A stretch of DNA of 37,674 nt. Source: an uncultured Gammaproteobacteria bacterium (GTDB taxonomy: Bacteria; Pseudomonadota; Gammaproteobacteria; PS1; Pseudothioglobaceae). Positions 1 to 9,665 of the stretch are shown here, one piece after another. Position 1 is the stretch's first letter, and each line of letters opens with the position of its first letter. Location: contig CALCCK010000061.1 in NCBI GenBank assembly GCA_937899995.1, positions 1 through 37,674 on the forward strand, given 5' to 3'. Below the pieces are notes generated by a model. It was given only the letters and a program-made list of their open reading frames with translations. It made no database searches and had not been told where the DNA came from. The position numbers and the translations under genes were made by a program.

Positions 1-142
1 GGCATATGCTAGTACGAGCAGCACATGCACGTGGAGTGATGGCTGCGCGATTAGACGGGTTGCTGTGTGCGAACAGTGGCAGTCATGTTATTAGCTTCCC
101 CTATTTTCTACTTGGAATTTTATTATCTTTTTTTTTTTTTTT
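1..142. other. Sequence of unknown provenance joined upstream of the adapter, ending in a T15 run (128-142)
   Basis: Lies on the far side of the adapter; adjacency to 201+ is not supported. Confidence 0.85.
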
Positions 143-200
143 AATGATACGGCGACCACCGAGATCTACACTCTTTCCCTACACGACGCTCTTCCGATCT
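143..200 (+). other. Illumina universal/P5 sequencing adapter embedded in the contig (artefact)
   Basis: Exact 58-nt AATGATACGGCGACCACCGAGATCTACACTCTTTCCCTACACGACGCTCTTCCGATCT; translates to the known contaminant peptide LMIRRPPRSTLFPYTTLFRS in the 6..431 ORF. Confidence 0.99.
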
Positions 201-431
201 ACCATTAATATTGGCGAGTCTAAAGAGCAGATTATAGAATTTATGAAAAAAGTAAAACTTGAATTGCCAATTATGATGGATGCTGATGGACAGGCGGTAA
301 AAGATTGGGGTGTATACGCTTATCCTTCTAGCTTTATTTTAGACAGAAAAGGCGTTACTCGTTACGCTTATCGCGGCGCTTTAGAGTGGGATTCACAGTT
401 AATTGTCAACACTATTAAAAAACTCCTTTGA
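201..431 (+). CDS. C-terminal fragment of a TlpA/redoxin-family thioredoxin-like protein (5' end lost at adapter junction)
   Basis: TINIGESKEQIIEFMKKVKLELPIMMDADGQAVKDWGVYAYPSSFILDRKGVTRYAYRGALEW: redoxin C-terminal half; only adapter-derived sequence lies N-terminal. Confidence 0.7.
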   Translation, partial: TINIGESKEQIIEFMKKVKLELPIMMDADGQAVKDWGVYAYPSSFILDRKGVTRYAYRGALEWDSQLIVNTIKKLL

Positions 432-1612
432 AACAATATGATGTCATTATTATTGGTGCAGGTGCTGCCGGGTTAATGTGCGCTATTGAGGCCAGCAGAC
501 GCGGGCGAAAAGTACTAGTTTTAGAAAGCAGTGATAAAGTTGGAAAAAAGATTTTGATTTCAGGTGGTGGTCGTTGTAATTTCACCAATTTACATATTGA
601 TCCTGAAGCTTATCTTTCTCACAATTCGCATTTTTGCAAATCAGCACTAGCGCGTTATACCCAGTGGGATTTTATTGCACTGATGGATAAACACAAGTTG
701 AGTTGGCATGAGAAAACACTGGGCCAATTGTTTTGTGATGACAAGGCACCAGCTGTATTAAATATGTTGCTTGAACAGTGTAAGCGTGTCGGCATCAAAT
801 TAGAGTCAAAGGTAGGCACTATTGACTTTAAAAACCAATATGTTGTAGTTGCAGATGGACAGAAATATCAGTCAGGGTCATTAGTGATTGCCACTGGCGG
901 GCCCTCTATTCCTAAAATGGGCGCAACTGATTTTGGTCTGCAAGTGGCTAGACAATTTGGCATTAAAACAATTTCTTTTAGGCCAGCACTGGTGCCTTTT
1001 ACTTTTCATCAGAATGATATTGACAGATACTTTAAAGATTTGTCAGGTTTATCAATTGATGCCTTAGTAAGTTGTAATGGACAAAGTTTTAGAGAAGGGG
1101 TATTAATTACTCATCGAGGTATTAGTGGCCCGGCAATTTTGCAGATTTCGTCTTATTGGTATAAGGGTGATGAAATTAGTGTTGATTTATTGCCAGATTT
1201 AGATGCCAGTGATTGGCTGTTAAAAATGCAGGCAGATCGCGGAAAGGCAGAGCTAAAAACCATTTTATCCAAACTTTTCCCCAAGCGTTTAGCCATTCGT
1301 TTGGCCGACACTTTAACTGATCAGCACCTGTCAAACTTGCCTTTAGGTCAAATCAAGCAAAGTGATTTAAAAGCACTAGGCGCTACGTTGAATAATTGGG
1401 TATTACGCCCGAGTGGTACTGAAGGCATGCGTATAGCAGAAGTATGTACAGGTGGTGTCAATACAGATGAGCTATCTTCTAAAAGTATGGAGGTTAAGTC
1501 ACAAACAGGCTTGTACTTTATTGGTGAAACAGTAGATGTGACTGGCTGGCTAGGCGGTTACAACTTTCAGTGGGCTTGGTCGTCAGGCTGGGCTGCCGGC
1601 CAAGTGGTGTAG
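428..1612 (+). CDS. NAD(P)/FAD-dependent oxidoreductase, HI0933/YhiN/BaiN-like flavoprotein
   Basis: N-terminal GAGAAGLMCAIEASRRGRKVLVLE dinucleotide-binding motif, ISGGGRCNFTN, C-terminal CTGGVNTDEL and GETVDVTGWLGGYNFQWAWSSG; TTG start overlaps previous TGA. Confidence 0.9.
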   Translation: MKQYDVIIIGAGAAGLMCAIEASRRGRKVLVLESSDKVGKKILISGGGRCNFTNLHIDPEAYLSHNSHFCKSALARYTQWDFIALMDKHKLSWHEKTLGQLFCDDKAPAVLNMLLEQCKRVGIKLESKVGTIDFKNQYVVVADGQKYQSGSLVIATGGPSIPKMGATDFGLQVARQFGIKTISFRPALVPFTFHQNDIDRYFKDLSGLSIDALVSCNGQSFREGVLITHRGISGPAILQISSYWYKGDEISVDLLPDLDASDWLLKMQADRGKAELKTILSKLFPKRLAIRLADTLTDQHLSNLPLGQIKQSDLKALGATLNNWVLRPSGTEGMRIAEVCTGGVNTDELSSKSMEVKSQTGLYFIGETVDVTGWLGGYNFQWAWSSGWAAGQVV

Positions 1613-1615
1613 AAT

Positions 1616-2197
1616 TTAGATAATTTCGCAAGCCTCATCAAAGCTCAAGCGCGGAGATCTTGGAAAAATTTTAGTGTTGTCGCCATGACCAATGCCACAT
1701 AAAAAGATGGATTTAGTCTTGCCATCAGGGAAAAATTCTTGATTCAATGTTTCAGCGTTAAAACCAATCATCGGCCCACAATCGAGACCTATTGAACGCA
1801 CAGCAATCATAAAATAAGCGCCTTGTAAGATAGCATTCAGAGATCCGGCCGCTGTAATTTTATCGGGCTTGTCTGCGTACCAACTCCTAGCATCAGCATG
1901 TGGAAAAAGGTAGGGTAGTTTTTCGTAAAATTCTGTATCGTAACTAATAATAGCCACTGCGGGCGCGCTCATTGCCTTGTCAATATTGCCTTCGTCTAAG
2001 TGTGGTTTGAGTTTGTCTTTAGCTTCTTTAGATTTGACAAAAGTAATACGAGCAGGGCAAGTATTAGCTGATGTTGCGCCAAATTTCATTAATTCATAAA
2101 TTTGATGCACCTTCTCATCAGAAATATCATGATCCAACCAACCATTATGACTTCTTGCCTTTCTAAATATAATGTCTAAACTTTCTTCTGATAGCAT
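1616..2197 (-). CDS. Nitroreductase-family protein, RutE (malonic semialdehyde reductase)-like
   Basis: FMN nitroreductase pattern: FGATSANTCPARITFVKS, SLNAILQGAYFMIAVRSIGLDCGPMIGF. Confidence 0.85.
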   Translation of the reverse strand: MLSEESLDIIFRKARSHNGWLDHDISDEKVHQIYELMKFGATSANTCPARITFVKSKEAKDKLKPHLDEGNIDKAMSAPAVAIISYDTEFYEKLPYLFPHADARSWYADKPDKITAAGSLNAILQGAYFMIAVRSIGLDCGPMIGFNAETLNQEFFPDGKTKSIFLCGIGHGDNTKIFPRSPRLSFDEACEII

Positions 2198-2317
2198 TAA
2201 AATATCCTTATAAATTTAATTAAAATCTTATGATAGATTATATATTTTTTGATTCGAAACTCTCAGGAAAATTTAAAAACCATTTGACAAAGGTGGGAAT
2301 AGAATTTTAATGTAAAG

Positions 2318-2510
2318 ATGATGAATGGCGCAGGCATAGAAGTAAGGCTTAAAGACAGTAGTATGTGTGCACTGAGAGTATCATCAAATGTAGTAAATTT
2401 TTTTAACTGTGTTAGAATTTGATGAATTACAAGCGTTTGTAGACAATATTTCGAGAAGTGTTGAGGAGCCGGATAGTGGCCACTTTTGCCATAATTTAGA
2501 AAAGGATTAG
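2318..2510 (+). pseudogene. Possible small gene (about 63 codons) with a frame break at a T7 run, ending 1 bp before the next gene
   Basis: ATG at 2318 opens MMNGAGIEVRLKDSSMCALRVSSNVVNF; removing one T from the T7 run at 2398-2404 continues as LTVLEFDELQAFVDNISRSVEEPDSGHFCHNLEKD*. Confidence 0.4.
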
Positions 2511-2511
2511 T

Positions 2512-3639
2512 ATGAAAAAGATTACCATCATTGGTTCAGGTTTTGCAGGCTTAACTGCGGTTAAAACTCTGAGAAAGAAAGACAAACAATGTGAAATTAC
2601 CTTGATATCTCCCAAGGCAGAACTGGTTTATATGCCAAGTCTAATTTGGGTGCCATCAGGTGCAGCGAGTAAAAAAGACATTGTTGTGCCATTAGATAAT
2701 TTTTTCAAACGTATGAATGTTCACCATGTAGCCAGCGAGGTGACAGGTCTAGAAGAAGGCGGTCGTAAAGTGATCACTCCTATTGGTCTGTATGAAAATG
2801 ATGCATTGATTATTGCTTCGGGTGGACGGTTTATTAAAAAATTACCCGGTATCGAGCATGCGATCACGCCTTGTGAAGGATTAAGTGCAGCAGAAGCAAT
2901 CCGTGATCGTTTAAGGGTGATGGATGGTGGTGATATTGCTATTGGGTTTTCGGGCAATCCAAAAGAGCCAAGTGCGATGCGTGGCGGTCCAATGTTTGAA
3001 TTTTTGTTTGGCATTGATACGCAGCTTCGACAAGAAGGGCGACGTGATAAATTTAATCTAACGTTTTTTACCCCTGCAGAAAAACCCGGTGCACGTTTAG
3101 GTAAAAAAGCGGTTAAAGGTTTGCTGGGTGAAATGAAAAAACGCAATATTGTCACGCATCTTGGCAATAAGATTAAAAAATTTGAAGTTGATAAAGTGAC
3201 TACTGAGGGTGGTGAGTTTGCTGCAGATTTAATCTTGTTTATGCCAGGCATGACAGGTAACCAATGGTTTGACAATTCTGATCTTATGCGTAGCGAAGGT
3301 GGGTTACTTAAGGCTAATAGTTTTTGTGAAGTAGAGGGTGCTAACAAGGTTTTTGTCGCGGGTGATTCGGGTTCTTTCCCAGGGCCTGAGTGGATGCCTA
3401 AGCAAGCGCATATGGCAGACCTTCAAGCAGAGGCAGCTGCTAAAAACGTATTAGATGTGCTGGATTCAAAACCTGCGAGCCACACCTTTAAGATTGAATT
3501 GATCTGTATTGTTGATTCAAATAATAAAGGTATGTTTGTCTCACGTACGCTAAAGGGTGGATTAATGTTGCCGAGCTGTCGACTGATGCACTGGGCTAAG
3601 AAAGTCTTTGGCTGGTGGTATCTTAGAGGCTATCGATAA
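2512..3639 (+). CDS. FAD-dependent pyridine nucleotide-disulfide oxidoreductase, SQR/flavocytochrome c-like
   Basis: GSGFAGLTAVKTLRKKD N-terminus, SPKAELVYMPSLIWV, GDSGSFPGPEWMPKQAHMADLQAEAAAKN; SQR-like organisation. Confidence 0.75.
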   Translation: MKKITIIGSGFAGLTAVKTLRKKDKQCEITLISPKAELVYMPSLIWVPSGAASKKDIVVPLDNFFKRMNVHHVASEVTGLEEGGRKVITPIGLYENDALIIASGGRFIKKLPGIEHAITPCEGLSAAEAIRDRLRVMDGGDIAIGFSGNPKEPSAMRGGPMFEFLFGIDTQLRQEGRRDKFNLTFFTPAEKPGARLGKKAVKGLLGEMKKRNIVTHLGNKIKKFEVDKVTTEGGEFAADLILFMPGMTGNQWFDNSDLMRSEGGLLKANSFCEVEGANKVFVAGDSGSFPGPEWMPKQAHMADLQAEAAAKNVLDVLDSKPASHTFKIELICIVDSNNKGMFVSRTLKGGLMLPSCRLMHWAKKVFGWWYLRGYR

Positions 3640-3642
3640 ATT

Positions 3643-3981
3643 ATGAGTGATTGTTTATTTTGCAAAATTATTGCTGGTGATATCCCAGCCGATAAAATTT
3701 ATGAAGATGATGATGTGCTGGCTTTTCATGACATTGGTGCACAGGCGCCCCACCATTTTTTAGTCATTCCTAAAAAACACATTACAACTCTGAACGACAC
3801 AGATGATGCTGCATTAGTTGGCAAGCTTGCTTTAACAGCTAGCAAGCTTGCCAAAGAGTTTGATTTTTCTGAAAATGGCTACCGCGTGGTAATGAATTGC
3901 AATGAACAAGGCGGGCAGACGGTATACCATATCCACTTACATTGCTTGGGTGGGCGCCAACTCACTTGGCCGCCAGGTTAG
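3643..3981 (+). CDS. HIT-family histidine triad protein (HinT-like)
   Basis: CLFCKIIAGDIPADKIYEDDDVLAFHDI and triad QTVYHIHLHCLGG. Confidence 0.95.
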   Translation: MSDCLFCKIIAGDIPADKIYEDDDVLAFHDIGAQAPHHFLVIPKKHITTLNDTDDAALVGKLALTASKLAKEFDFSENGYRVVMNCNEQGGQTVYHIHLHCLGGRQLTWPPG

Positions 3982-4088
3982 CGATAAACAGTAATCCTCT
4001 GGGAAGGTTAAATCCCTATTCTTTTTAGGTTGCATTTCTTTGAAAGAAGGCTAAAATTCAGGCCTTAATTTTTTTATATTTTGATATC

Positions 4089-6887
4089 ATGAGTAACGAG
4101 TTTTTAGACAGACATATTGGCCCAAGCCAAACAGAAATTGACGCAATGCTAAGTACCATTGGTTGCGACTCTGTAGAGCAAGTTGTTGCTAGAACAGTGC
4201 CAGAAAGTATCTTGTTTGGTAATCGTATGGAAATTGAAGAAGGGATAACTGAGCGCGACAGCTTAGCACTTGCTAAAAAATTGGCAGGTCAAAATCAGTT
4301 ATTCAGTAATTTTATTGGTCAAGGCTATTACGGCACTTTGATGCCAACGGTGATTCAACGCAATATCTTAGAAAATCCGGGTTGGTACACAGCCTACACA
4401 CCATATCAAGCAGAAATCTCGCAAGGTCGTTTAGAGATGTTGCTGACATTCCAGCAAATGATCATGGATTTAACGGGTATGGATATTTCCAACGCCTCTT
4501 TGTTAGACGAGCCAACGGCAGCAGCAGAAGCGATGATGATGGCTAAACGTGCCAATAAAAAGAATAAATCTAATCGATTCTTAGTTGATAGTAATACTCA
4601 CCCACAAACAATTACTATTTTGCAAACCCGCGCTAAACCAATTGGCATTGAGCTGGTTGTTGAAGATATTCAAAACAACGATTTTTCTGATTGTTTTGCT
4701 ATGCTTATGCAGTCGCCAGGTACAAATGGTGAGGTTCGTGATCTTACCGCTGATATTGCTAGGGCAAAAGAGGCTGGCATATTGACTATTGTTGCTTGTG
4801 ATATCTTGGCGTTAACTTTAATTAAAACACCGGCCGAAATGGGCGCTGATATTGCCATTGGTAATTCACAACGCTTTGGCGTACCAATGGGTTTTGGCGG
4901 TCCACACGCAGCATTTTTAGCCACGCGTGATGAGTTTAAACGCATGGTGCCAGGGCGTATTATCGGTGTATCACAAGATGCCCATGGCAACCCAGCAATG
5001 CGTATGTCGTTGCAAACGCGTGAGCAACATATTCGTCGTGACAAAGCCACCAGTAATATTTGTACGGCTCAAGTATTATTAGCGGTATTGGCAGCGGCCT
5101 ATGGTATTTACCATGGCGCTAACGGTTTAAGGAAAATTGCCAACAAAGTACATTCTAAGGCGAGCAGTCTTGCCAAAAGCCTAACTCAGGCTGGTTTTGA
5201 GTTAGCGAGTGAGCAATTCTTTGACACGATTACATTGAATACAACAGATGCTCAAGCCTTATTTGCTAAAGCGCAAGCACAAAATATTAACTTACGTTTA
5301 TTAAGCGATAATCAATTAACTATCGCTGTTGATGAAACCACAACAACACAAGATTTATCTGAATTATTGGCAGTTTTCTCTGTTGATTCTTTAACTGAAT
5401 CTGAATTTAGCCTAACATCTGTTATGTTAAGAGATTCAGACTACTTAACCCACTCAGTGTTTAGTCGTTATCACTCTGAGACAGAAATGATGCGTTATTT
5501 AAAGCGCCTAGAAAACAAGGACATTGCCCTTAATCATTCAATGATTGCGCTTGGGTCTTGTACGATGAAGCTTAACGCTGCTACGCAAATGTATCCAATC
5601 AGTTTACCGGGTTTTTCATCAATGCATCCATATGCACCAGTGGATCAAACAAAGGGCTATCAACAATTATTTAAAGATTTAGAACACGCATTGGCCGAGG
5701 TAACAGGTTACGATGCAGTATCGTTACAACCAAATGCCGGCTCTCAAGGTGAGTTTGCAGGGTTATTGGCAATCCACTCTTATCACGAGTCTCGTGGTGA
5801 TTTCGACCGTAATATTTGCCTTATACCATCATCAGCACATGGCACTAACCCTGCCAGTGCAGTAATGGCAGGCATGAAGGTGGTGATTGTAAAATGTGAT
5901 GAATCAGGTAATATTGATATTAATGATTTAAAATCTAAAGCAGAAAAACATGCTGATAAACTCTCAGCAATCATGGTGACATACCCATCAACTCACGGTG
6001 TGTTTGAAGTTGAGATTAAGCAGGTTTGTGATATTATTCACAACCATGGCGGTCAAGTTTATTTAGATGGCGCTAACCTTAACGCTATGGTGGGCATTAC
6101 TCGCATGGGTGAATTTGGCGCTGATGTGTCACACATTAATTTACATAAGACTTTTGCTATTCCGCACGGTGGTGGTGGTCCAGGCATGGGGCCCATTGGC
6201 GTTAAAGCGCATTTAGCAGAATTTTTACCAGGCAATCCTTTAGAAAGAGATTCAAATGCAGTATCAGCGGCAATGTATGGTTCTGCCTCAATTTTGCCAA
6301 TTTCATGGTCGTATATCAAGTTATTAGGCAAGTATGGCATGCAACGTTCAACAGAAATTGCCATTGTTAGTGCTAACTATATGGCTAATGAATTGAAAGC
6401 ATTTTTCCCAATCTTGTACCAAGGAGGCCAAGGCTTTGTTGCACACGAATGTATTATTGATATTCGCCCACTTAAAGAGCAAAGTGGTATTTCTGAAGAA
6501 GACATTGCTAAGCGTTTGATGGATTATGGCTTTCATTCGCCAACCATGTCATTCCCAGTGGCAGGTACATTAATGATTGAGCCAACTGAAAGTGAATCAA
6601 AAGGTGAAATGGATCGTTTTATTACAGCGATGGCGAGTATTCATAGTGAGATTCAGAAAGTGATTGAAGGTGAATGGGATAAAGATAACAACCCACTTAA
6701 AAATGCGCCACACACAGCGCTTGAAATGGCTGGTGAGTGGAACTACCCATACTCAAGGGAAGTCGCGTTATACCCAGTAGAGTCGTTGAAACAAAGCAAA
6801 TATTTCCCACCGGTTAAACGTATTGATAACGTCTATGGTGATCGTAATTTATTCTGTTCGTGTATCACCACAGAAGACTTTGCATAA
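4089..6887 (+). CDS. gcvP: Glycine dehydrogenase (decarboxylating), glycine cleavage P-protein
   Basis: Single-chain P-protein: RHIGPS N-terminus, GSCTMKLNA, LHKTFAIPHGGGGPGMGPIGVK PLP-lysine region. Confidence 0.98.
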   Translation: MSNEFLDRHIGPSQTEIDAMLSTIGCDSVEQVVARTVPESILFGNRMEIEEGITERDSLALAKKLAGQNQLFSNFIGQGYYGTLMPTVIQRNILENPGWYTAYTPYQAEISQGRLEMLLTFQQMIMDLTGMDISNASLLDEPTAAAEAMMMAKRANKKNKSNRFLVDSNTHPQTITILQTRAKPIGIELVVEDIQNNDFSDCFAMLMQSPGTNGEVRDLTADIARAKEAGILTIVACDILALTLIKTPAEMGADIAIGNSQRFGVPMGFGGPHAAFLATRDEFKRMVPGRIIGVSQDAHGNPAMRMSLQTREQHIRRDKATSNICTAQVLLAVLAAAYGIYHGANGLRKIANKVHSKASSLAKSLTQAGFELASEQFFDTITLNTTDAQALFAKAQAQNINLRLLSDNQLTIAVDETTTTQDLSELLAVFSVDSLTESEFSLTSVMLRDSDYLTHSVFSRYHSETEMMRYLKRLENKDIALNHSMIALGSCTMKLNAATQMYPISLPGFSSMHPYAPVDQTKGYQQLFKDLEHALAEVTGYDAVSLQPNAGSQGEFAGLLAIHSYHESRGDFDRNICLIPSSAHGTNPASAVMAGMKVVIVKCDESGNIDINDLKSKAEKHADKLSAIMVTYPSTHGVFEVEIKQVCDIIHNHGGQVYLDGANLNAMVGITRMGEFGADVSHINLHKTFAIPHGGGGPGMGPIGVKAHLAEFLPGNPLERDSNAVSAAMYGSASILPISWSYIKLLGKYGMQRSTEIAIVSANYMANELKAFFPILYQGGQGFVAHECIIDIRPLKEQSGISEEDIAKRLMDYGFHSPTMSFPVAGTLMIEPTESESKGEMDRFITAMASIHSEIQKVIEGEWDKDNNPLKNAPHTALEMAGEWNYPYSREVALYPVESLKQSKYFPPVKRIDNVYGDRNLFCSCITTEDFA

Positions 6888-6917
6888 TTCGTCCATCCTA
6901 GACAAAAAGTTGCATTA

Positions 6918-6954
6918 AAATAACTCAAAACTTTTATATAAAAGTGAGTTATTT
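6918..6954 (+). promoter_or_regulatory. Long AT-rich inverted repeat just upstream of parC (gcvP terminator or 5'UTR hairpin)
   Basis: aaataactca-aaa-cttttat / ataaaag-tgagttattt: 17 bp of complementarity with an AAA bulge, 11 bp before the parC ATG. Confidence 0.55.
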
Positions 6955-6965
6955 CTAGGGGGAGA

Positions 6966-9203
6966 ATGAGCCAAATTGGCCTTGAGCAGCAAAGCGTAGC
7001 AGAATTTAGTGAACGCGCTTATCTTGATTATTCAATGTACGTCATTCTTGACCGTGCATTGCCTTTTGTCGGTGATGGCCTCAAGCCTGTACAAAGACGC
7101 ATCATCTACGCGATGAGCGAATTAGGTCTTAAATTCACAGCAAAATTCAAAAAATCAGCCCGTACCGTGGGTGATGTTTTAGGTAAGTTCCATCCGCATG
7201 GCGACAGTGCTTGTTACGAAGCCATGGTGCTCATGGCACAGCCTTTTTCTTATCGCTATCCTTTAATTGATGGACAGGGTAACTGGGGTGCACCCGATGA
7301 CCCTAAGTCCTTTGCTGCCATGCGTTATACCGAGTCTAAATTGTCTCGTTACGCTGATTTATTACTAAGTGAAATTAACCAAGGTACAGTCAATTGGGCA
7401 GATAATTTTGATGGGTCTTTGCAAGAGCCTAAAAATCTGCCTGCACAGGTGCCTAATTTATTACTCAACGGCACCTCAGGCATTGCCGTGGGTATGGCGA
7501 CCGATGTACCACCGCATAATTTAACTGAAGTGGTTTCTGCTTGTATTCAATTATTAGACAAGCCTTCGACTGATTTGGATGAAATTATGCAACTCATCCC
7601 AGCGCCAGATTATCCAACGTCTGCCCATATTGTTTCGTCGGAAACAGACTTAAAGCAGATTTATGAAACCGGTCACGGTTCAGTTAAGATGCGTGCTACT
7701 TATAAAAAAGAAGAGAGTGATATTATTATTGAAGCACTGCCTTTCCAAACATCAGGCTCTAAGGTGATCACCCAAATTGCCGCACAGATGCGGGCAAAGA
7801 AACTCCCATTGGTGGATGATATTCGTGATGAGTCAGATCACGAAAACCCAACCAGAATTGTGATTGTGCCACGCTCTAACCGTGTTGATACTGATGCATT
7901 GATGTTGCATTTATTTGCTACGACAGATTTAGAAAAAAATTATCGTGTTAATATGAATGTGATTGGTCTTGATGGCAAGCCTCAAGTCAAACCATTGATA
8001 CCAATGCTGAAAGAATGGCTGACGTATCGTACAAAGGTAGTTACTAATCGTTTAAGTCATCGTTTAGATAAAATTTTGGCACGTTTGCATATTTTAGAAG
8101 GTCTGTTAATTGCCTTTTTAAATATTGACGAAGTGATTGCCATTATTCGTTCTGAAGATAAACCTAAGCCAGTGCTAATGTCACATTTTAAGCTGAGCGA
8201 AATACAAGCGGAGGCAATTTTAGAATTAAAACTTCGTCATTTAGCCAAATTAGAAGAAGTAAAAATTCAGGGCGAGCAAAAAGAATTAGCCGTCGAAAAA
8301 GAAAAATTAGAGCTGTTACTGTCAAGCGATACACGCCTAAAAACTTATATCAAAAAAGAGCTTAAAACCATTGTTAAAGATTTTGGTGATGATCGTCGTT
8401 GTAAAATTGTATCGAATGTTAATTCTGCTCAAGCCTTCAGTGAAGATGATTTAATGCCAGCTGAAAATGTCACCATTGTGATGAGTGACAAAGGCTGGGT
8501 GCGTAGCGCCAAGGGCCATGACATTGACCCAACCACACTGAATTACAAATCGGGTGATGGCTATATGGTGAGTGTTAAGGGTCGTAGCAATAAGAGCGCT
8601 ATCTTTATTGATTCTACGGGTCGATCTTATGCTTTGGCTGCCAATTCTTTACCAAGCGCTAGAGGGCAAGGCGAGCCGTTAACAGGCAGATTAAGTCCAC
8701 CAGCTGAAGCTGAATTTATAGATGTGATTATGGGTGATATGGATCAAACAATCCTACTGTCTTCTGATGCAGGCTATGGTTTTGTTTCTACCATTGGTGA
8801 TTTAATTTCGAAAAAGAAAGCCGGCAAACATGTACTGTCTTTGCCGATGAATTCAAAGGTTATGCCAATAGTGAGTGTGGATGATCTTGAAGCTCAATTT
8901 GTTGCTGTGGTGACTAATCGTGGGCGTTTGTTGGTTTTCCCAATTGCTGAATTACCAATTTTGTCTAAAGGTAAAGGCAATAAGTTGATCCAAATTCCAA
9001 GTAAGGATATCAAGGAAAGACAAGAATTTGTTGTTGGTATTTGTGTTTTATTAGACACGCAAAACCTTAAGGTTTATGCAGGTAAACGCCATCTTACCAT
9101 CAAATTTCAAGACTTGACTAACTATGTGGGTAATCGCGCTCGTCGTGGCAATGTATTACCTAAAGGTTATCAAAACGTTGCCTCTATTGAAGCGGTCGAT
9201 TAA
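6966..9203 (+). CDS. parC: DNA topoisomerase IV subunit A
   Basis: [61 protein letters not shown], ParC-type QRDR, 745 aa. Confidence 0.97.
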   Translation: MSQIGLEQQSVAEFSERAYLDYSMYVILDRALPFVGDGLKPVQRRIIYAMSELGLKFTAKFKKSARTVGDVLGKFHPHGDSACYEAMVLMAQPFSYRYPLIDGQGNWGAPDDPKSFAAMRYTESKLSRYADLLLSEINQGTVNWADNFDGSLQEPKNLPAQVPNLLLNGTSGIAVGMATDVPPHNLTEVVSACIQLLDKPSTDLDEIMQLIPAPDYPTSAHIVSSETDLKQIYETGHGSVKMRATYKKEESDIIIEALPFQTSGSKVITQIAAQMRAKKLPLVDDIRDESDHENPTRIVIVPRSNRVDTDALMLHLFATTDLEKNYRVNMNVIGLDGKPQVKPLIPMLKEWLTYRTKVVTNRLSHRLDKILARLHILEGLLIAFLNIDEVIAIIRSEDKPKPVLMSHFKLSEIQAEAILELKLRHLAKLEEVKIQGEQKELAVEKEKLELLLSSDTRLKTYIKKELKTIVKDFGDDRRCKIVSNVNSAQAFSEDDLMPAENVTIVMSDKGWVRSAKGHDIDPTTLNYKSGDGYMVSVKGRSNKSAIFIDSTGRSYALAANSLPSARGQGEPLTGRLSPPAEAEFIDVIMGDMDQTILLSSDAGYGFVSTIGDLISKKKAGKHVLSLPMNSKVMPIVSVDDLEAQFVAVVTNRGRLLVFPIAELPILSKGKGNKLIQIPSKDIKERQEFVVGICVLLDTQNLKVYAGKRHLTIKFQDLTNYVGNRARRGNVLPKGYQNVASIEAVD

Positions 9204-9290
9204 GATTTACCCCAACCACCTAATAATTGAGGGTGTAATTAATCGTGATAAATCGGTATAATGATTGGTTTTTAACGATTTTTCCGAATT

Positions 9291-9665
9291 ATGTTCGTCC
9301 TAAAAATTGTCACTGATTTTGCTTCTGCGCATTCGCTGAGAGATTATCCAGGTAATTGTTCACGTCTACACGGTCATAATTGGCAAGTTGAGGTATCAGT
9401 TGAATCCGAAGTGCTTAATGCTTTAGGTATTGCAATCGATTTTCGTGAAATTAAAAAACAAACTAAGGCCGTTGTTAAGCGACTAGATCATCAATATTTA
9501 AATGAAATCCCTCCATTTGATGAGCTTAATCCGACGGCTGAAAATATCGCCAAATATTTTTATGACGAAGTGGCGAAACTTATTAACAATCCAGATGTTC
9601 GCGTATGCGAAGTTATTATCTGGGAAACCCTTAGAGCATCAGTTGCTTATTCGGAGAATAAATGA
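9291..9665 (+). CDS. queD: 6-carboxytetrahydropterin synthase QueD
   Basis: FASAHSLRDYPGNCSRLHGHNWQVEV zinc/catalytic motif, LDHQYLNEI, PTAENIAKYF. Confidence 0.95.
   Translation: MFVLKIVTDFASAHSLRDYPGNCSRLHGHNWQVEVSVESEVLNALGIAIDFREIKKQTKAVVKRLDHQYLNEIPPFDELNPTAENIAKYFYDEVAKLINNPDVRVCEVIIWETLRASVAYSENK

Noticed and set aside
2255-2275. ctctcagga motif resembling a glycine-riboswitch fragment
   Set aside because: No surrounding conserved aptamer elements and the downstream gene is not glycine-related.
2721-3347. 208-aa minus-strand ORF opposite the SQR-like gene
   Set aside because: Shadow ORF: fully antisense to a well-supported gene, low-complexity Ser/Pro-rich translation, no recognisable domain.
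3982-4088. Possible glycine riboswitch or tRNA-like element upstream of gcvP (ggttaaatcc resembles a T-loop)
   Set aside because: No cloverleaf or tandem glycine-aptamer core could be drawn; isolated motif only.
4670-6536. Several antisense ORFs (4670-5050, 5783-5974, 6059-6364, 6348-6536) and 4585-4785 within gcvP
   Set aside because: All embedded in the gcvP coding frame with atypical composition; spurious open frames.
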